Part shown: in pieces, positions 1 through 12,331 of the stretch
Layout of the letters: every line of letters begins with the position of its first letter
Position numbering within the stretch: position 1 is the stretch's first letter
NCBI GenBank assembly: GCA_958496175.1
Contig: OY292275.1
Coordinates: 33,557,701 to 33,621,700 of the forward strand
Reading direction: 5' to 3'
From: Sisyra terminalis
Lineage: Eukaryota; Arthropoda; Insecta; Neuroptera; Sisyridae
Length of the DNA: 64,000 bases
Notes under the pieces: generated by a model
Told to the model about the DNA's origin: nothing
The model's database searches: none
What the model saw: the letters and a program-made list of their open reading frames with translations, nothing else
Translations under genes and position numbers: made by a program

Positions 1-2
1 TT

Positions 3-28
3 CTTTAGAACGATCAATCGTTCTAAAG
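3..28. repeat. Perfect short palindrome
   Basis: Two perfect 12-base arms (CTTTAGAACGAT and its complement) surround a 2-base spacer. The ATCGTTC motif recurs just downstream, so this may be the edge of a degenerate element cut off by the window start. Bases 29-887 are otherwise AT-rich and show no gene or clear element. Confidence 0.6.
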
Positions 29-887
29 ATAATCGTTCAATCAATTTCTTAACGATCAATCGAAATAGTATTATAGCTCCTGCTAATCGTACAAAACTTT
101 TTTCTCAATTTATCGGCGATTGGAAAATATTTAACACATATTGTAATAACTATAGAATTATGTGCTTAGGAAAATTTTAAACTGGTTTTCCGAGTTTCCT
201 GGTTAATATAATCGTGACCTATTTTCCTGAAACTACTTTTGCAAATGTGTTTTTTATTATTTTTTGAGTTTCCTCGAAAATTCAATCAGAAAAAATGTGA
301 CAGATAGGCATATATACTGGAGCATTTTATCTATATATCGTAAGTATTAAGCTATTTTCCTCGATTTAAAAAAATAGTAATACAAAGAACAAAACTCATT
401 CGCCAAAAAAAAATTAGAACCCATTCTTAATAAGCTTTTGTGACAACGAAATTTCGCTACTTGTACAAAAGTTTTTCTCAGATTTTCCATAAACAGTATA
501 AAAATAAAAAAAGGTTCCTAATTTTTATCTGAATGTTTTGGATGATCTTAAATACTTTCTTCAAAAATTTTCCGATTCAACGCATTTTTAAGGCTGACAT
601 GATAGATTTTATTCCAAATTTAAGTGTAGAAGTCATCAATTATTTCCTATTTTCCACCCGTAGAAAGAATTTTCATATTTAAGTGGGATCGACTTTAGTT
701 TATATCTTATTCAAAATAAATAAATAAATATCACAATCGAAGCGTGAAAATTTCGAATTGTTATGAATTCAATTGAAATGAATGTTAAAATATAGAGAAA
801 ATATTTTAACAAATAACATTAAACTGTTGAAAATAGGATTTTAATTTTTAAATAAAACTATGCAATGCACAAATAATACTTATATTC

Positions 888-1228
888 TTATCCCGAGTTA
901 TGTGGATTTTAAATTTTCAAATTACACTAAAATACTATTAAAAGCATACGTTGAAGTAGTTAAAAAAGATAATAATAGGAACTCTTGGCTTTAAATTATT
1001 AAAAATGATACTTATTTTCTGATTGAAAACAGTTAGAATCTTCAAGAAAATTATTATCTGGCTAATGTGTCACTCATTTTTAATAATTTGCAGATAAAAT
1101 TATTTAGTACTTGCCGAAATTCATCTGAGTTCCTATAATTATATTTTTTAACTACTTCAAGGTATGCTTTTAATAGTATTTTAGTGTAATTTGAAAATAT
1201 AAAATCCACATAATTCGGAATAGGAATA
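888..1228. repeat. Inverted duplication, ~95-base arms
   Basis: The left arm (about 888-985) and right arm (about 1128-1228) are near-identical in opposite orientation around a spacer of about 140 bases. Both arms read open in equivalent frames: the minus-strand copy extends to about 100 residues and the plus-strand copy ends soon after the arm. No family was recognised. It looks like a foldback element or a transposon coding fragment duplicated in inverse orientation. I do not call it a gene, because no splice context or homology is visible. Confidence 0.6.
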
Positions 1229-1900
1229 CCAAGTGACCCATCCACTAAGATGAACCACCTTAGTTCTAGACTGACTGAATTTGAACAGTTAATAAAAACA
1301 AATATTGAAAGTGAAGATAAAATTATTCCAGACTTGTGGCAAATAATAAATTTCACTGATTGTTGCCAGTATCAAAAAGGGTAGCCTACGTTTAATATAC
1401 CGTATCGACCGTTTCTAACGTATGAATCTGAAATTGTCTCTCTTTTCGGGTATGAATGTTTTATTTGATGTTCTGATGTACCAACAATCGAACACAGGAG
1501 ATACTTACTAGCACATGCGACACATGTAACGTTTTTCGTAAATCGTAGAGCTAGAGGTTTTTATCACGAATAAAAAATGTATACTTCAGAACTTTAAATG
1601 GATTAGGGCTCAAGTGTCGCATAAATAGTTGCTCGCGTTAAAGATTCGATCGTTCTTATGCCAAGTAACTATTCTATTGTATTTTTAAAAATCTTAAAGA
1701 GTAGATTAAATTATAACAATGTGAGATAAGTGTTTAACGTGATTACATGATAAACTAACTTGGATGCTTAGTAAATGGAAATAACAAAAAAAATCACACA
1801 ATTTTAACTAAATAGTTTTACAGATAAAAAGACACAGTTGAATTAATTAGAAAGAATTTTATATATTCTTTATTTACTAATAATCCATGTTTACTTAAAT

Positions 1901-1925
1901 CAGTGATTCTCAAAGTGGTAGTCCA
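1901..1925 (+). mobile_element. hAT-like terminal motif
   Basis: CAGTGATTCTCAAAGTGG matches the usual start of many hAT-family terminal inverted repeats (CAGTG-TTCTCAAA). No matching opposite end was found, so the element is partial or too diverged. The rest of 1229-2823 shows no gene or other element. Confidence 0.4.
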
Positions 1926-2823
1926 ACAAAGATAAGGTAAAAATTGTTCCAATTTGAATACTTAAATGTAAAAACAAACTCACCTTTATTTAAAAAATAT
2001 AATATAAACAACTAAAACATGTTTCTATTGAAAAAAAAAAAACTATTTTTTCTTTAAATATTTAATTTTGATTAATGAATTTTATTGAAATTTAAATAGA
2101 TTTATAAAAAAATGTTATGCATTTAATATTTTTATTAATTAACACGTTACACTTCACATTTTATTCTATACCGTACTTATAATAGAAAAGTATGGATTCG
2201 GGTTGAAGATAACTTATTAATAAAAATGAGACGCATTTTATATAGGTGACCTTTCATGCAAAAGAGCAAATCCAGTTATCTGTTATATTTGATATTTTAT
2301 TACTTTTACATGTTTTGTGTTTTACAAGAAATAGAAAAAAAATAACTACAATTCCAATGGCACATGTAACTAAATAAATGTCTTGACTTTGTTTTTAGTT
2401 TGGGCTGCTTAGAAATAAAATAAAAATTAAAAAATTCACTAGAAATAATATATTCTTTACGATTTGTGTACCTAGCGTATAAGTTTGATTTGCCTTTTTC
2501 CCGAAATTCTCCAATTTCGAAGCTTAGATTCGAAACAAAAACTAATACAATTGTATTACAAGAATAAGAATAGAATGAGACTTAAAATTCATAAAATTTT
2601 CAATTCTCACAGTGAAGTTCTAAATATTCTTTTAAAAAATTACTGGCTCATGGTCGCAAGATTTTTTTAACAATACTGTTTGTAATTTTTGAGATTCTTA
2701 TGGACATTATTTTTTACCGCCTGTATACAATTTTTTTTACAAATATCTCAAGTATTGCCAAAAGTTCATTAGTAATAATTTTGCCGAAATTCTTTTGCAA
2801 TAAGTGATTTAAAATCACTTATC

Positions 2824-3497
2824 GGGGCAAGAGGACTCATACAATATTACTACCAATGATGGAGGTTCTACGATTCTTCCGGGACCATGATTAACAACGA
2901 ATTCTTATAGATACGAATTCTATCGAGACGAAATAACACGAAAATGAAGAATTAATTTTTTTGATATCTTGCTTTATTTACGAAATATCGATATTTATTT
3001 TTTTTTTCACTTTTTTAAATGGATTTCTCAGAATTTTTATCAAAGAAGTTAAATGTTTATATCGTCGTTCCACCATATTTTTTGTGCTAAAAAAACTCAG
3101 GTGTGAAGCCCCGTTGAGAGTCGAAGCCACACCAAAAAATAAAACTGAGATGTTTATTTATTTACGGTCCGGCTTACTCGCGAATTAACTAAAAACAAAC
3201 TTGAAAATGCAATATGGCTAGATATGGACGACGCCTCCCAACCATCACCGGGGCTTCGCTCCTGAACCCTTTGTTTATAGCTTTTTAGCACAAAAATATT
3301 AACGGTGCTACGACTGTAAGCATTTACCTTTTTTCATGAATAATCCGTCTAAAAAAGTGAAAAAAAATAAGTATCGATATTTCGTAAACTAAGCAAGATA
3401 TCAAAAAAAAAGTATTCTTCATTTTCGTTTTATTTCATCGAGATCTATAAGAATCTGTCGTCAAATCGTGGCGCTGAAAGAATCGTAATCTTGCCCC
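2824..3497. mobile_element. Foldback/MITE element with ~280-base inverted arms
   Basis: The element begins GGGGCAAGA and ends TCTTGCCCC. Long imperfect inverted arms share the blocks 'aacgaaaatgaagaat', 'gatatcgaaatatcgat' variants and 'ttttttgtgctaaaaa'. The centre carries a GGGCTTCGCTCCTGAACCC segment. Related sequence fills 12.89-14.28 kb, so this is a repeat family. Open frames inside it (for example 2961-3188) are arm sequence and not genes. No obvious target duplication was seen. 3498-4294 holds no gene. Confidence 0.7.
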
Positions 3498-4294
3498 AAA
3501 GATATTTTAGTAAAGTAAAAAAGCATAACTACCTAATATTTTGATCTTCCAAAAAGTAGTCTACTGAAAAAAGCCTCCATCGCTTTACGAGATATGCTGC
3601 TCCCCTTTCATCAACCATAAGACTTTTACATATCGCATTATTATTTCGAAGATAATGAAATGATATTTGAAGTACTAAATTCTTCATTATTTTTAATTAT
3701 GTTTAGATATAATTCGAATTTCGAAGATTAAGTGGATAAAGCATTATATACAAAAAATATATTGATAAAATTTATCACATTTTAATAAAATGAAGGTAAG
3801 TAATATTAAAATGAATTATTATTATTGAAACATAATTTATCATAGATAAGATATTTTATACATGCTACACGTGTCAAATCAATTTACTTCATAAACAAAT
3901 TTTGAGCAAAATGTTAAAATAATTAATATTATTTTTCACAGTTTTTCAATTATAAATTCAAAAACACTATGTAGACTTTAAGCTTGATGAATCGGCTCCA
4001 AAAAGATATTTTAATGATACTTAGTAGGACATTAGTTGGTACTTAAAAGAACTTAAACCCTGGAAGTTTTAAATCTCTTTTCCAGTTGGTTTTTAGAAAA
4101 AGGGTATGTGAAAAGCAGAGATAAATTTCAGATGTTTAAAAGGACTAATATTTATATTATTAAAAAATTAAACCATCTTACCGATTAATGTCAGTTGCCT
4201 TTATTTAGCCTAAATAAGTATATTAAACTTGGAAAAATATATAAAATAGTTGCAGATATACGAATGCTCATTTCACATAAAAGAATTTGGGGTC

Positions 4295-4730
4295 AAAGTA
4301 TAGAATAGACAAGTACTAGAAATGGGTTGGTAGGAATGCATAGGGGAAATTTTGTTCAAGTTGGTATGTTTTTGCGTCTTATATACTCGCTTACGCCTTA
4401 TATTTTATTATTTTTGCGATTAACCACAAAATTTTTGCAGACATTTCCATAGATGTTCTTGTCTGATTATCTTTTTTTCTTATTATTGATGAGTTTTTAT
4501 GGCGAAGCGAAAACGACCAGTGAAAAATTGTCAAGCTATTTATATTTTTTATTTCCACGTTGAATGTTTATTTCTGAATATTTTAAATATGGTGGTAAAT
4601 GTCAACATGTGATGGAAATAACGATATTTCGCAAGCGAGTATATAAGGTGCAAAAACATACCAACTTGAAAAAAAAATCCTCCATGCATTTCTACTAACC
4701 CATTTCTAGTACTTGTCTATTCTATACTTT
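4295..4730. mobile_element. Foldback element with ~100-base arms
   Basis: The left arm (4295-4393) and right arm (4631-4730) are about 90 percent reverse complements. They share AAAGTATAGAATAGACAAGT and TATATACTCGCTT. A central segment of about 235 bases is unrelated to either arm. It carries no coding capacity and is a candidate for hairpin transcripts. 4731-5031 is the 3' flank of the next gene. Confidence 0.75.
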
Positions 4731-5031
4731 CACCGATTTAAAATATCCGGGATTTTAGTATTTTATTAATAACTATTTAACTACTAAGTATCATTGAAAG
4801 ATTTTTGCCAATTTACTATGTGTATATCACTACAGCTTTTTTCTTAATATACTTTACTCAATTAGGAGTCTATCAAGTGTTTTGATTTTAAGTTTATTAA
4901 AAATAATTGAAATTGTTTGATTTGGCCAATGAAGCCATTCACATTATATTTAGATACAAATTAAAATTAATAATGTATTTACAAATTAATTATAGTAACA
5001 AATAAATTTCTTCTCATTATGCGTAATCTCA

Positions 5032-5592
5032 TTATCTCATAGATTCATCATAATTGTTATTTTCTGATACAGAAGAATCTTTTTCATTTAGTTGTGATTG
5101 AGCTTTTGATAATATTAATAAGTCTTCAACAAAAGATTGCGTTTGGTCCTCATCTTCTTTGTCGTCGTCACTCAATCCATCTGATTCATCAGATATTTCT
5201 ATCACGTCATTTGAGTTTCCAAGATTCTTCTTCTCTAAGCGTTTCCTTAATAAATGTGCAAATGTTTCAGCATCTATTCCATCTTGATAAATCTTCGGTA
5301 ATGTAGCATTACTATCATTTTTAACATAACATCCAACAGACCAATCTGTTTCTGGATGTTCTGCATATAATTTATCACTTTCGACTATTTCAATTTCCGG
5401 TTTTAGATGATAACTTATTTTTTGATTACGAAGTTCATGAGCTACTTTATCAGCACTGGCTCCTGATTTGAGCGTTACTGTAAAAATGATTGGTGATGGT
5501 GGTTTTTCGATCGTTATATCTTCAATGTCTTGACTAAATTTTTTTAGTATTTCTTCTTTCGGATTTAACGCAGAAAATTTTAAACGAAGCAT
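5032..5592 (-). CDS. Unrecognised 186-residue protein with acidic C-terminal half and SUMO-interaction-like motif
   Basis: This is a single open frame of 186 codons, and I do not recognise the family. Residues 1-125 look like a folded alpha/beta region, with conserved-looking stretches IIFTVTLKSGAS (35-46) and ETDWSVGCYV (81-90). Residues 126-186 are low-complexity and strongly acidic. At 130-138 the run VIEISDESD has the hydrophobic core plus acidic/serine flank of a SUMO-interaction motif, suggesting a nuclear protein that binds SUMO; this is inference only. The base composition is clearly richer than the flanks and the acidic tail is compositionally coherent, which supports a real gene. 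The ATG at 5590-5592 is taken as start, though the frame stays open a few codons upstream. A consensus minus-strand donor (TTG|GTAAGT near 5912) and an acceptor-like TTTTTTTAAG near 5615 could define a 5' untranslated intron. No partner gene is adjacent. Confidence 0.7.
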   Translation of the reverse strand: MLRLKFSALNPKEEILKKFSQDIEDITIEKPPSPIIFTVTLKSGASADKVAHELRNQKISYHLKPEIEIVESDKLYAEHPETDWSVGCYVKNDSNATLPKIYQDGIDAETFAHLLRKRLEKKNLGNSNDVIEISDESDGLSDDDKEDEDQTQSFVEDLLILSKAQSQLNEKDSSVSENNNYDESMR

Positions 5593-8500
5593 TTCAACGT
5601 AAAAAACACTTGACCCCTTAAAAAAAGTTATATTTTAAACTAAATACTATACAATGCAGGCAAATATTAATCATCAAAAATTAATACCAAATAATCAAAC
5701 ATATTTGAGGTTAAAAGTGAGAATACATTAGTTTAAACCAATTTTAATAACTTAAAAGAATAAAATAATAGTTAAACATTACACAAAACAGAAGTTTAAA
5801 TTAAACTCTTAAAACTATCATGGATTAATTACATTTAGGATTATTCGACATTAACAAATGCTATCTAAATATTTTTATGAAACATAAGTGAATAAGTAGT
5901 TGATAAACTTACCAAGACTTACAATGAAAAAATGGATAATATTATTGATTATTGGTATGAATATACTATTATAAAGTTTATTTACGTCAAAAAATTTATT
6001 AACGGTTTTTTTAACTATCAAAGCTGTCACCGCTGTCACATAACAAATAAGACCAATAATTTTAATGATTAAGTTGAATGGTTATTTTATGATCAGTAAT
6101 CAAGTGGACCGGGCTGTTGATCAAAACAATGTGATTCAAACTTCAAAATCTATCCTTTTCTATCTTTATAAATTCACATCTATCGATTTTGTCGTGCAAA
6201 TTTGTCGCTTGTCGTTGATTATTACGCCACAGAATGCGCTCTTGTAAATTTAACACCTTAATTGCACCTTATATGCAAAAGTTACGCAAAAGTTTTCACC
6301 ATTTCCACTTTGAACAACTAATCCTACATGACGAATATAACATTGACTTTAAAATTTATCAACCCAAGGTCAATGAATCAATAATTAATACCTTATTTTC
6401 TTAAAATCTGTTTTTTATTTTCTTCGTTTTCAGTTTGAAAACTTTTATTTGAAGGCATTTCTAGCTATAGAATTATACCGTTTAGTTCAAAAATTTGACA
6501 TCTTTTCAAGCTAAAATGATGAAAAGTAAGTGGAAAAAAAAAAAAATAATAAAACCCCTACAAAATTCATAAATGTTAAATATAGTTTATCATCATGGAA
6601 AATTGCCAATTAGCATTAAAATGCTGGATACCAGAAGATTGAATCATTGCGCATACCTCAAGAAAATAAATAAATTTAATAATATTATTAGTTATAAATA
6701 ACTTTACATTTAAAAAAGATGATTTTGTCTGCAAAAAACCTTATGGATTTTGAAACAATATCATATCCAATAACGAAATAATAATTTTACAAAATCCCCA
6801 CTTTCAAAAGATGTTAATTGTTAACAATATTAAACAAAGGACATTTTTGCCTCAGAAACAATATAATGTAAAAAAATAGTTTAAATCACTAAATTGATAG
6901 ATTTTTTTGCTTTTCCTGAATATTTGTAAAGAATGGATATAAGGCCATTTCAAAATCACTTAATTCAAACTTAAAATTATTTTTTTCGGAGTTAAAGTTT
7001 TATGACTGTAATAGTATACTTGTATATTTTGGATCATATCGACTAAGTACTATTGTGACCATAGTAAAGTACACAGTCCTCATTTTTTATTATTATTTCA
7101 TTAATTAAATATGTTGTTGAGTAAAAAAATGCATTGATATATTTTGAACTTTGTAATTATCAATTCAAAATAATTGATTAAATGAAGGTAAGAAATAACT
7201 CGTTTCAGCGATCAAAATAATATAGCTTGAAAATAGACAGGGAAATAAATCGAGTACAGTTTTATGTATACACAACGTTTCATTGATAACTCTGATATCA
7301 ACAACTGCCTTTATTAAATTATCATCGTTATGGCTAATAGGGCTAATACATGTTACAAGCCTTATAATAATTAAAAAACGAATTGAAAAAATAATAATAT
7401 TTGCAGAATAAAATCAAACGGAAAAAATATGCATTGAAAACAAACATATTTTAAAATGCTATGCTTACACTATTTAATAATTTAGCAGTGCTCAATTTAT
7501 TTGATCATCTACTTTCCTGAGAAATGTTTTAAATCGCTGAAATATAAAAATGTAAAATTAAATTTTAAATTAACGAAAACTTACCAGAATTACGAAGCTA
7601 CCCCTGTTGTGTTATAAGAAAACTTTGAATGAATGGAAATTAGTTACAAACACTTTAGTATTTTGTATAACTTAAATTGTGTTATTTTGCATTATACTTA
7701 ATTCCAAATGCTTGTAATGTCTTTATAATTAATATATAACGGCGTGACAATCTCTTTTGTATAATAGTTGTATCGTTACACTAAGGGATGTTTCAAACAC
7801 ATTCATTAAACACAATTATTATTAATTAATCAAATACAATATATCTGAGTTCGATCTTCGTATCTAGCAAATTTTGAATATTTTTCGTTTTACAGATTTT
7901 TATTAATAATTAATTATCCTATTATCACTACTTTCAGTGTATTCAAAATAATGATTTCATAATAAAATTAATTATTGTCACTCTTGTCAGTTTACAGAAT
8001 AAAAATATTCACAATTTTATTAAATGCAATTTATGGAACAAAATATTTTTCCCGCAATATATTAAATGGAGAACATATTAACTAATATTTACGACAACAA
8101 TAAAATTAAAAAAAAAAAAACTTCACTAGCAAGCTTTCTTATTATTCTCACAATCGACGCTGGCCAAAGCTGTCAAATCTGTCAAGCCTGTCAAGTGATT
8201 CCTGTTTATTTTTCGTATCTGTCAGTCCCGGAACTTCCCGAACCGTCCCGAACACTTCCCTATGGATCAGGAACAGTTCTGTGCGTTCTGCATAATTCAA
8301 CTACAGTTCGGGACTATAGCTGAGTCAATTAAAATGATCTTACAACTTTTTGGAGCGCTTTAGTGAAAATTTGAAAACGAAAATTGCAGACAAACTGATA
8401 AAAAATGAGAGAAAACAAAATGTTACATTCAAGTTAACCGTAATGCCCGTCATGCTAGTGGTTGTTTTCAATTGTCATTCGTTTTGGTTGTGGCCGTTGT

Positions 8501-8622
8501 GGCGCTCATGCTTGACATCGTTAACATACAGGACATACAGCGATATAAACAATCTTTAATGTGTTTTGTAATTCACTTAATATTAACTACTACTAAAAAA
8601 AGAAACCAATATTTTTCCAAAA
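5593..8622. other. Intergenic, no gene seen
   Basis: AT-rich sequence between the unnamed gene and Sds3. Short open frames here (6065-6247, 8066-8323) lack family similarity or splice context. From about 8140 to 8330, and again near 8450-8560, GC and CpG content rise (runs with GTCCCGGAACTTCCCG and CCGTTGTGGCGC). This is probably the promoter and 5' untranslated region of Sds3. Confidence 0.5.
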
Positions 8623-11554
8623 ATGTCATTTCAAGGATCCCCGTTTTCAAATATGTATGAATATGAATATGAAGATGTCAAATTTAATATTGATTTCGAT
8701 AACGAACGCGATAACGATGGGCTCCAAGATGACAGCGATGAAGGTGACTATTTTTTTAAATTTATCATTTATTTAATATATTTTTATTCTTGTTGAAGAA
8801 AAAGCAGTATATATTACTTTAGTTTCTTTATTTTAAATGTGTAGGGCTTAGTCCCTTTTCATCTGGTTAGGTTAATTTAGTTTTTCGCGTTACGATCTTG
8901 CCTTTATGCTCATTATCTTTTTAGTTAATAAAATTTATATTTTAGATACGGAGGAAGCCAGTGAGACTGATATGGGGAGAAACGAAGAACCGTTGGAAAT
9001 TAAAGAACAGTAAATTGCATTCATTTTGAAATATATAATTTATAAACATAATGAATATTCAATAAACTCTTTTAGAATGTACCAAGATAAATTAGCGAAT
9101 TTAAAAAAACAGTTGCAACAGTTGAAAGATAAGACACATCCTGAATACTGCCGGCGAGTTAGACGATTAGAATATCAATGTACTGAACGCTTACGACTAA
9201 ATACTTTTTATCGAGAATATATGATGGAATGTGCTGAAAGGGAATTTACAAAAGAAACTTTAGCAGCCAGTAAAGAATTTGAAGAAAAGAAAAATGATTT
9301 ACGAGAAAATATTCTTACGGATTTGGAGGAGAAAAAACGCATTATTGAAGCTGATCGACACACTATGGAACTTACTGGAGATTCTACTGAGGTAAACTTT
9401 AAGTTTTGAACAAAAACTAAACTGTTCAAATACAAATTTTGTATTTGAATTACAATTTTGTATATATTTAATAATGAAATTTGTAGATAAAACCTGTAAT
9501 GACTAGAAAACTACGAAGACGACCAAATGATCCAGCTCCAGTTCAAGAAAAAAGACGAAAACCAACCACTTCACAAGTTGTCTTTTTACTCGACGAAAAA
9601 GAAGTTGAAAATGATATAAAAGCCATAACAAGAGGAAAAATTATAGCACCTATTGCTCGAAAACCAAGTAAGAATAATTAAGTATACTGAACAAAAAAAT
9701 GTTGAGAGGTAAAATATTTTAGCAGTATCTGTAATCACCACAACAGCTGCCTCAGCAATTCAAACCACTAATACGCTTGATTCTCCTATAGTCGAAACTC
9801 GAATAGAAGATGGTAAATTGCTTTATGAACGTCGTTGGTTTCATCGTGGTCAATCAGTGTATGTAGAAGGAAAAGATATGCCTCGATTTGCTGGGAATAT
9901 ATCTGCTATTGCAACAGAAGCGGTATGTTTTAAATTAATCTTTTAAAGCCAAGTAATACGTACGCATGAAAACAATTTACTTCAGAAATAATAAAATATA
10001 ATTCAAACTGTTAATTCTAAAGTACGCTCTATATAGTCACATTTTGAATGGGAATGTTTCTTTTTAACAATAAATTAGGTTATCCTTGCATTTAAAGTTG
10101 TGAGACTATAAATTATATAGCAATTTCTTAAGGGTACCCATAACGTTTGTTTTCAAAAATAAATGTGAATTATACCATTACTGATATAGCATAAAGCTTA
10201 TATGTCATTATCATGGATACAAAAGAACAAAGTGACTTAGCAGTCATAATTAATTTGTTAGGATTGTTTCATATTTATAAGTTTATTTCTATACGGCTCT
10301 ATCAGGTAATATTGCCAACTCACAAATTATACATAAGCTTGCGTGTAAAAACGAGATGACAATAGTTTCAAATGGTGTCCTAATGGCACCATATAAAATG
10401 TTTAGTTTAACTCGATTTTATGTACATTAGCTTGTGTGAGTAAAACGATTTAGAAAATAAATACTACTCAATGTGAAACAGTACTTAAATCTATAAACTT
10501 AAAAAAAAGAAGTAATATTTAATTTAACTTACTGAAATTTGATTTAATAATCTAAATCATTAATTGAGTATTAATTGAGAACTGACCAGTAGGCGCAACT
10601 TAAAAAGCATGGTTACGTATTGTGTGCAACCAAAGAATTTCTCTTAAGTTTATATTCAAATCCTGATCTGAAAAATGTTATTAACGGAGAAAAAATTGTT
10701 GAAGCTTGACATTTGCTTAGTTAAATATGGTAAAATAATGAAAATACAAACAGTAATGTAATGAGTTTTACAACGTTTTGTTTACGATTTTCTCATATAA
10801 AAGCACCTCACGAAATACAAGGATCATGTTCGAAAGTAGAAAAAAAATTTCGACGTAAACAAAATTGCCACCAGATTTGAGTATAGCAAGAAAACTTATT
10901 TCTACAGTTTCGTGTGATTTACTAGCATTACCATTTATAGCACAGTAAACTCTGCTTTTTTTGTACAAGGACTTAATTTAATAACTTCCATTTCAATTAA
11001 AAAATTTGTATTTGATTTTTAATTTAATTTTAACTACATACTTGAAGAGTTACATATATAAGAGCACACACAAACTAGTACTTTTTTGACCACCAGAAGT
11101 CGTAATCAAAGTGGTCAGTTCCCAATTAAACTAACTAGTAAAAATATATTTACTTGCAAACTTTAAGATTATACTTTTATGATTTTTTAATCGAACCGGT
11201 TTCATTATAATGTCGATTTTTCAATACTTCAACGAAAGAATCAAAGAAAAATTCCTCCAATAATCATTCCACAACAATCCATACAAAAAGAAAAAGTAAA
11301 AACCATTTTTAAATAATCATATTCGCGTTTTGGGCTCTTTAAAAATGAATAGAATGTTAAAAGTGTGCTCCATTTGGAGTTGTTTTTGTTTGTATTTTTG
11401 ATAAAGTACTTTGATAAACTTCTTATTGCAATTTTTTTATTTGTAAAATAATTTTCAGATATGTGTCAAGAAAGTTATGGATGGAAGTAAAATTCGAATT
11501 TATTTGAATCAACTTGCGCGCGGTAAGGTTTCAATAAAAAGACGTGCCCCATGA
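8623..11554 (+). CDS. Suds3: Sin3 histone deacetylase corepressor subunit Sds3 (SUDS3)
   Basis: Six coding exons splice in frame into about 325 residues, close to human SUDS3: 8623-8743, 8946-9009, 9076-9391, 9487-9667, 9723-9922 and 11459-11554. All introns are GT-AG; intron 5 is about 1.5 kb and the rest are short. Exon 1 encodes an acidic tyrosine/glutamate-rich N terminus. Exon 3 is the diagnostic Sds3 coiled coil (MYQDKLANLKKQLQQLKD followed by HPEYCRRVRRLE), which dimerises the subunit and contacts Sin3. Exon 4 carries the basic EKRRKP segment. Exons 5-6 carry the C-terminal domain, with IEDGKLLYERRWFHRGQ and a final RIYLNQLARGKVSIKRR. Sds3 tethers the Sin3-HDAC1/2 complex and supports deacetylation and heterochromatin in the nucleus. 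The stop codon overlaps an AATAAA at 11554-11559, and another lies at 11610-11615. The gene converges on the MARCH gene 87 bases away. Confidence 0.95.
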
Positions 11555-11641
11555 ATAAATTTTATTTGACAATTTATTTATAACTAACTATGTGTACATA
11601 ATTATAAGTAATAAAGTACTATTTTTAAATAAATCACACCC

Positions 11642-12331
11642 CTACACAGGAAGGGTGACTTTTACAATACTATCTCTTTGCCACCAATCATACCACATCA
11701 ATCCATGATACCGAATTACCATATACACCCATAAATAATATCCTAATATAACAATCCCTATCATAATAAGCAGTGATATTGAAGTCCAACGAGCAGCTGG
11801 AATTTTTGAAAATCTTTCATGGGAATAATAGTCCGCTGTCAAAATACACAAAGCTGAGCCGATGAAAGCGAATGGTGTTAACATGCAACAAACTACTATG
11901 TCCGTTCTAATGTTACGGCCGGAATGGTCGTAACCAACATCACTTTTTCGTAACCATTTGCAAATCGCTTCAAATGCAGTAAAACGTGTAGTACGTTGAG
12001 TTTGATACTGATAAGAACAAAGTTCGCATATACTACTATTAGCTTCGGCTAGCCATCGTTCTAAGCATGATTTATGTACAAATGACATCGTTCCCTTTAA
12101 AACAATTAAATAACATTTAACTTAGTCATATTGTATTTGAAAAAATACCTTGCAATTGCATGGAATTAATAAGGGTTCAGTTGAGCTATCGTCATAACAT
12201 ATTCGACATAGAATATCATCATCATTGTAGCAGTTACTTTGTGGATTGATTGTCTCTACCATTGCTACATTAATAATTTCGGCCGATTTTTGACTCGTAC
12301 CATCATGATTGTTAGTTTCCGTATCTGTCAT
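11642..12331 (-). CDS. MARCH2/3-type membrane-bound RING-CH E3 ubiquitin ligase
   Basis: Two coding exons (12149-12331 and 11642-12094) joined by a short GT-AG intron give 211 residues. The RING-CH (C4HC3) zinc ligands are all present: C42, C45, C58, C60, H68, C71, C84 and C87. Conserved spacing around GTMSFVHKSCLERWL is typical of MARCH proteins. Two hydrophobic segments at about 120-142 and 160-185 form the transmembrane hairpin, followed by RYHGLMWYDWW, which parallels the RYH-containing tail of MARCH2/3. Such ligases ubiquitinate membrane cargo in endosomes and the ER; the cargo here cannot be told. The start is the ATG at 12331; an upstream in-frame open stretch lacks an ATG and contains an acceptor-like CACCAG at about 12367. 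That acceptor could pair with a minus-strand donor at 12591 (ACAAAG|GTAATT), giving a 5' untranslated exon. The intron splits the RING between C60 and H68. Confidence 0.92.

Noticed and set aside
1500..1530. Minus-strand splice donor GTAAGT marking an exon near 1510
   Set aside because: A single site with no open frame or partner acceptor nearby.
9208..9435. Antisense gene within Sds3 exon 3
   Set aside because: Shadow of the coiled-coil coding sequence, with no independent support.
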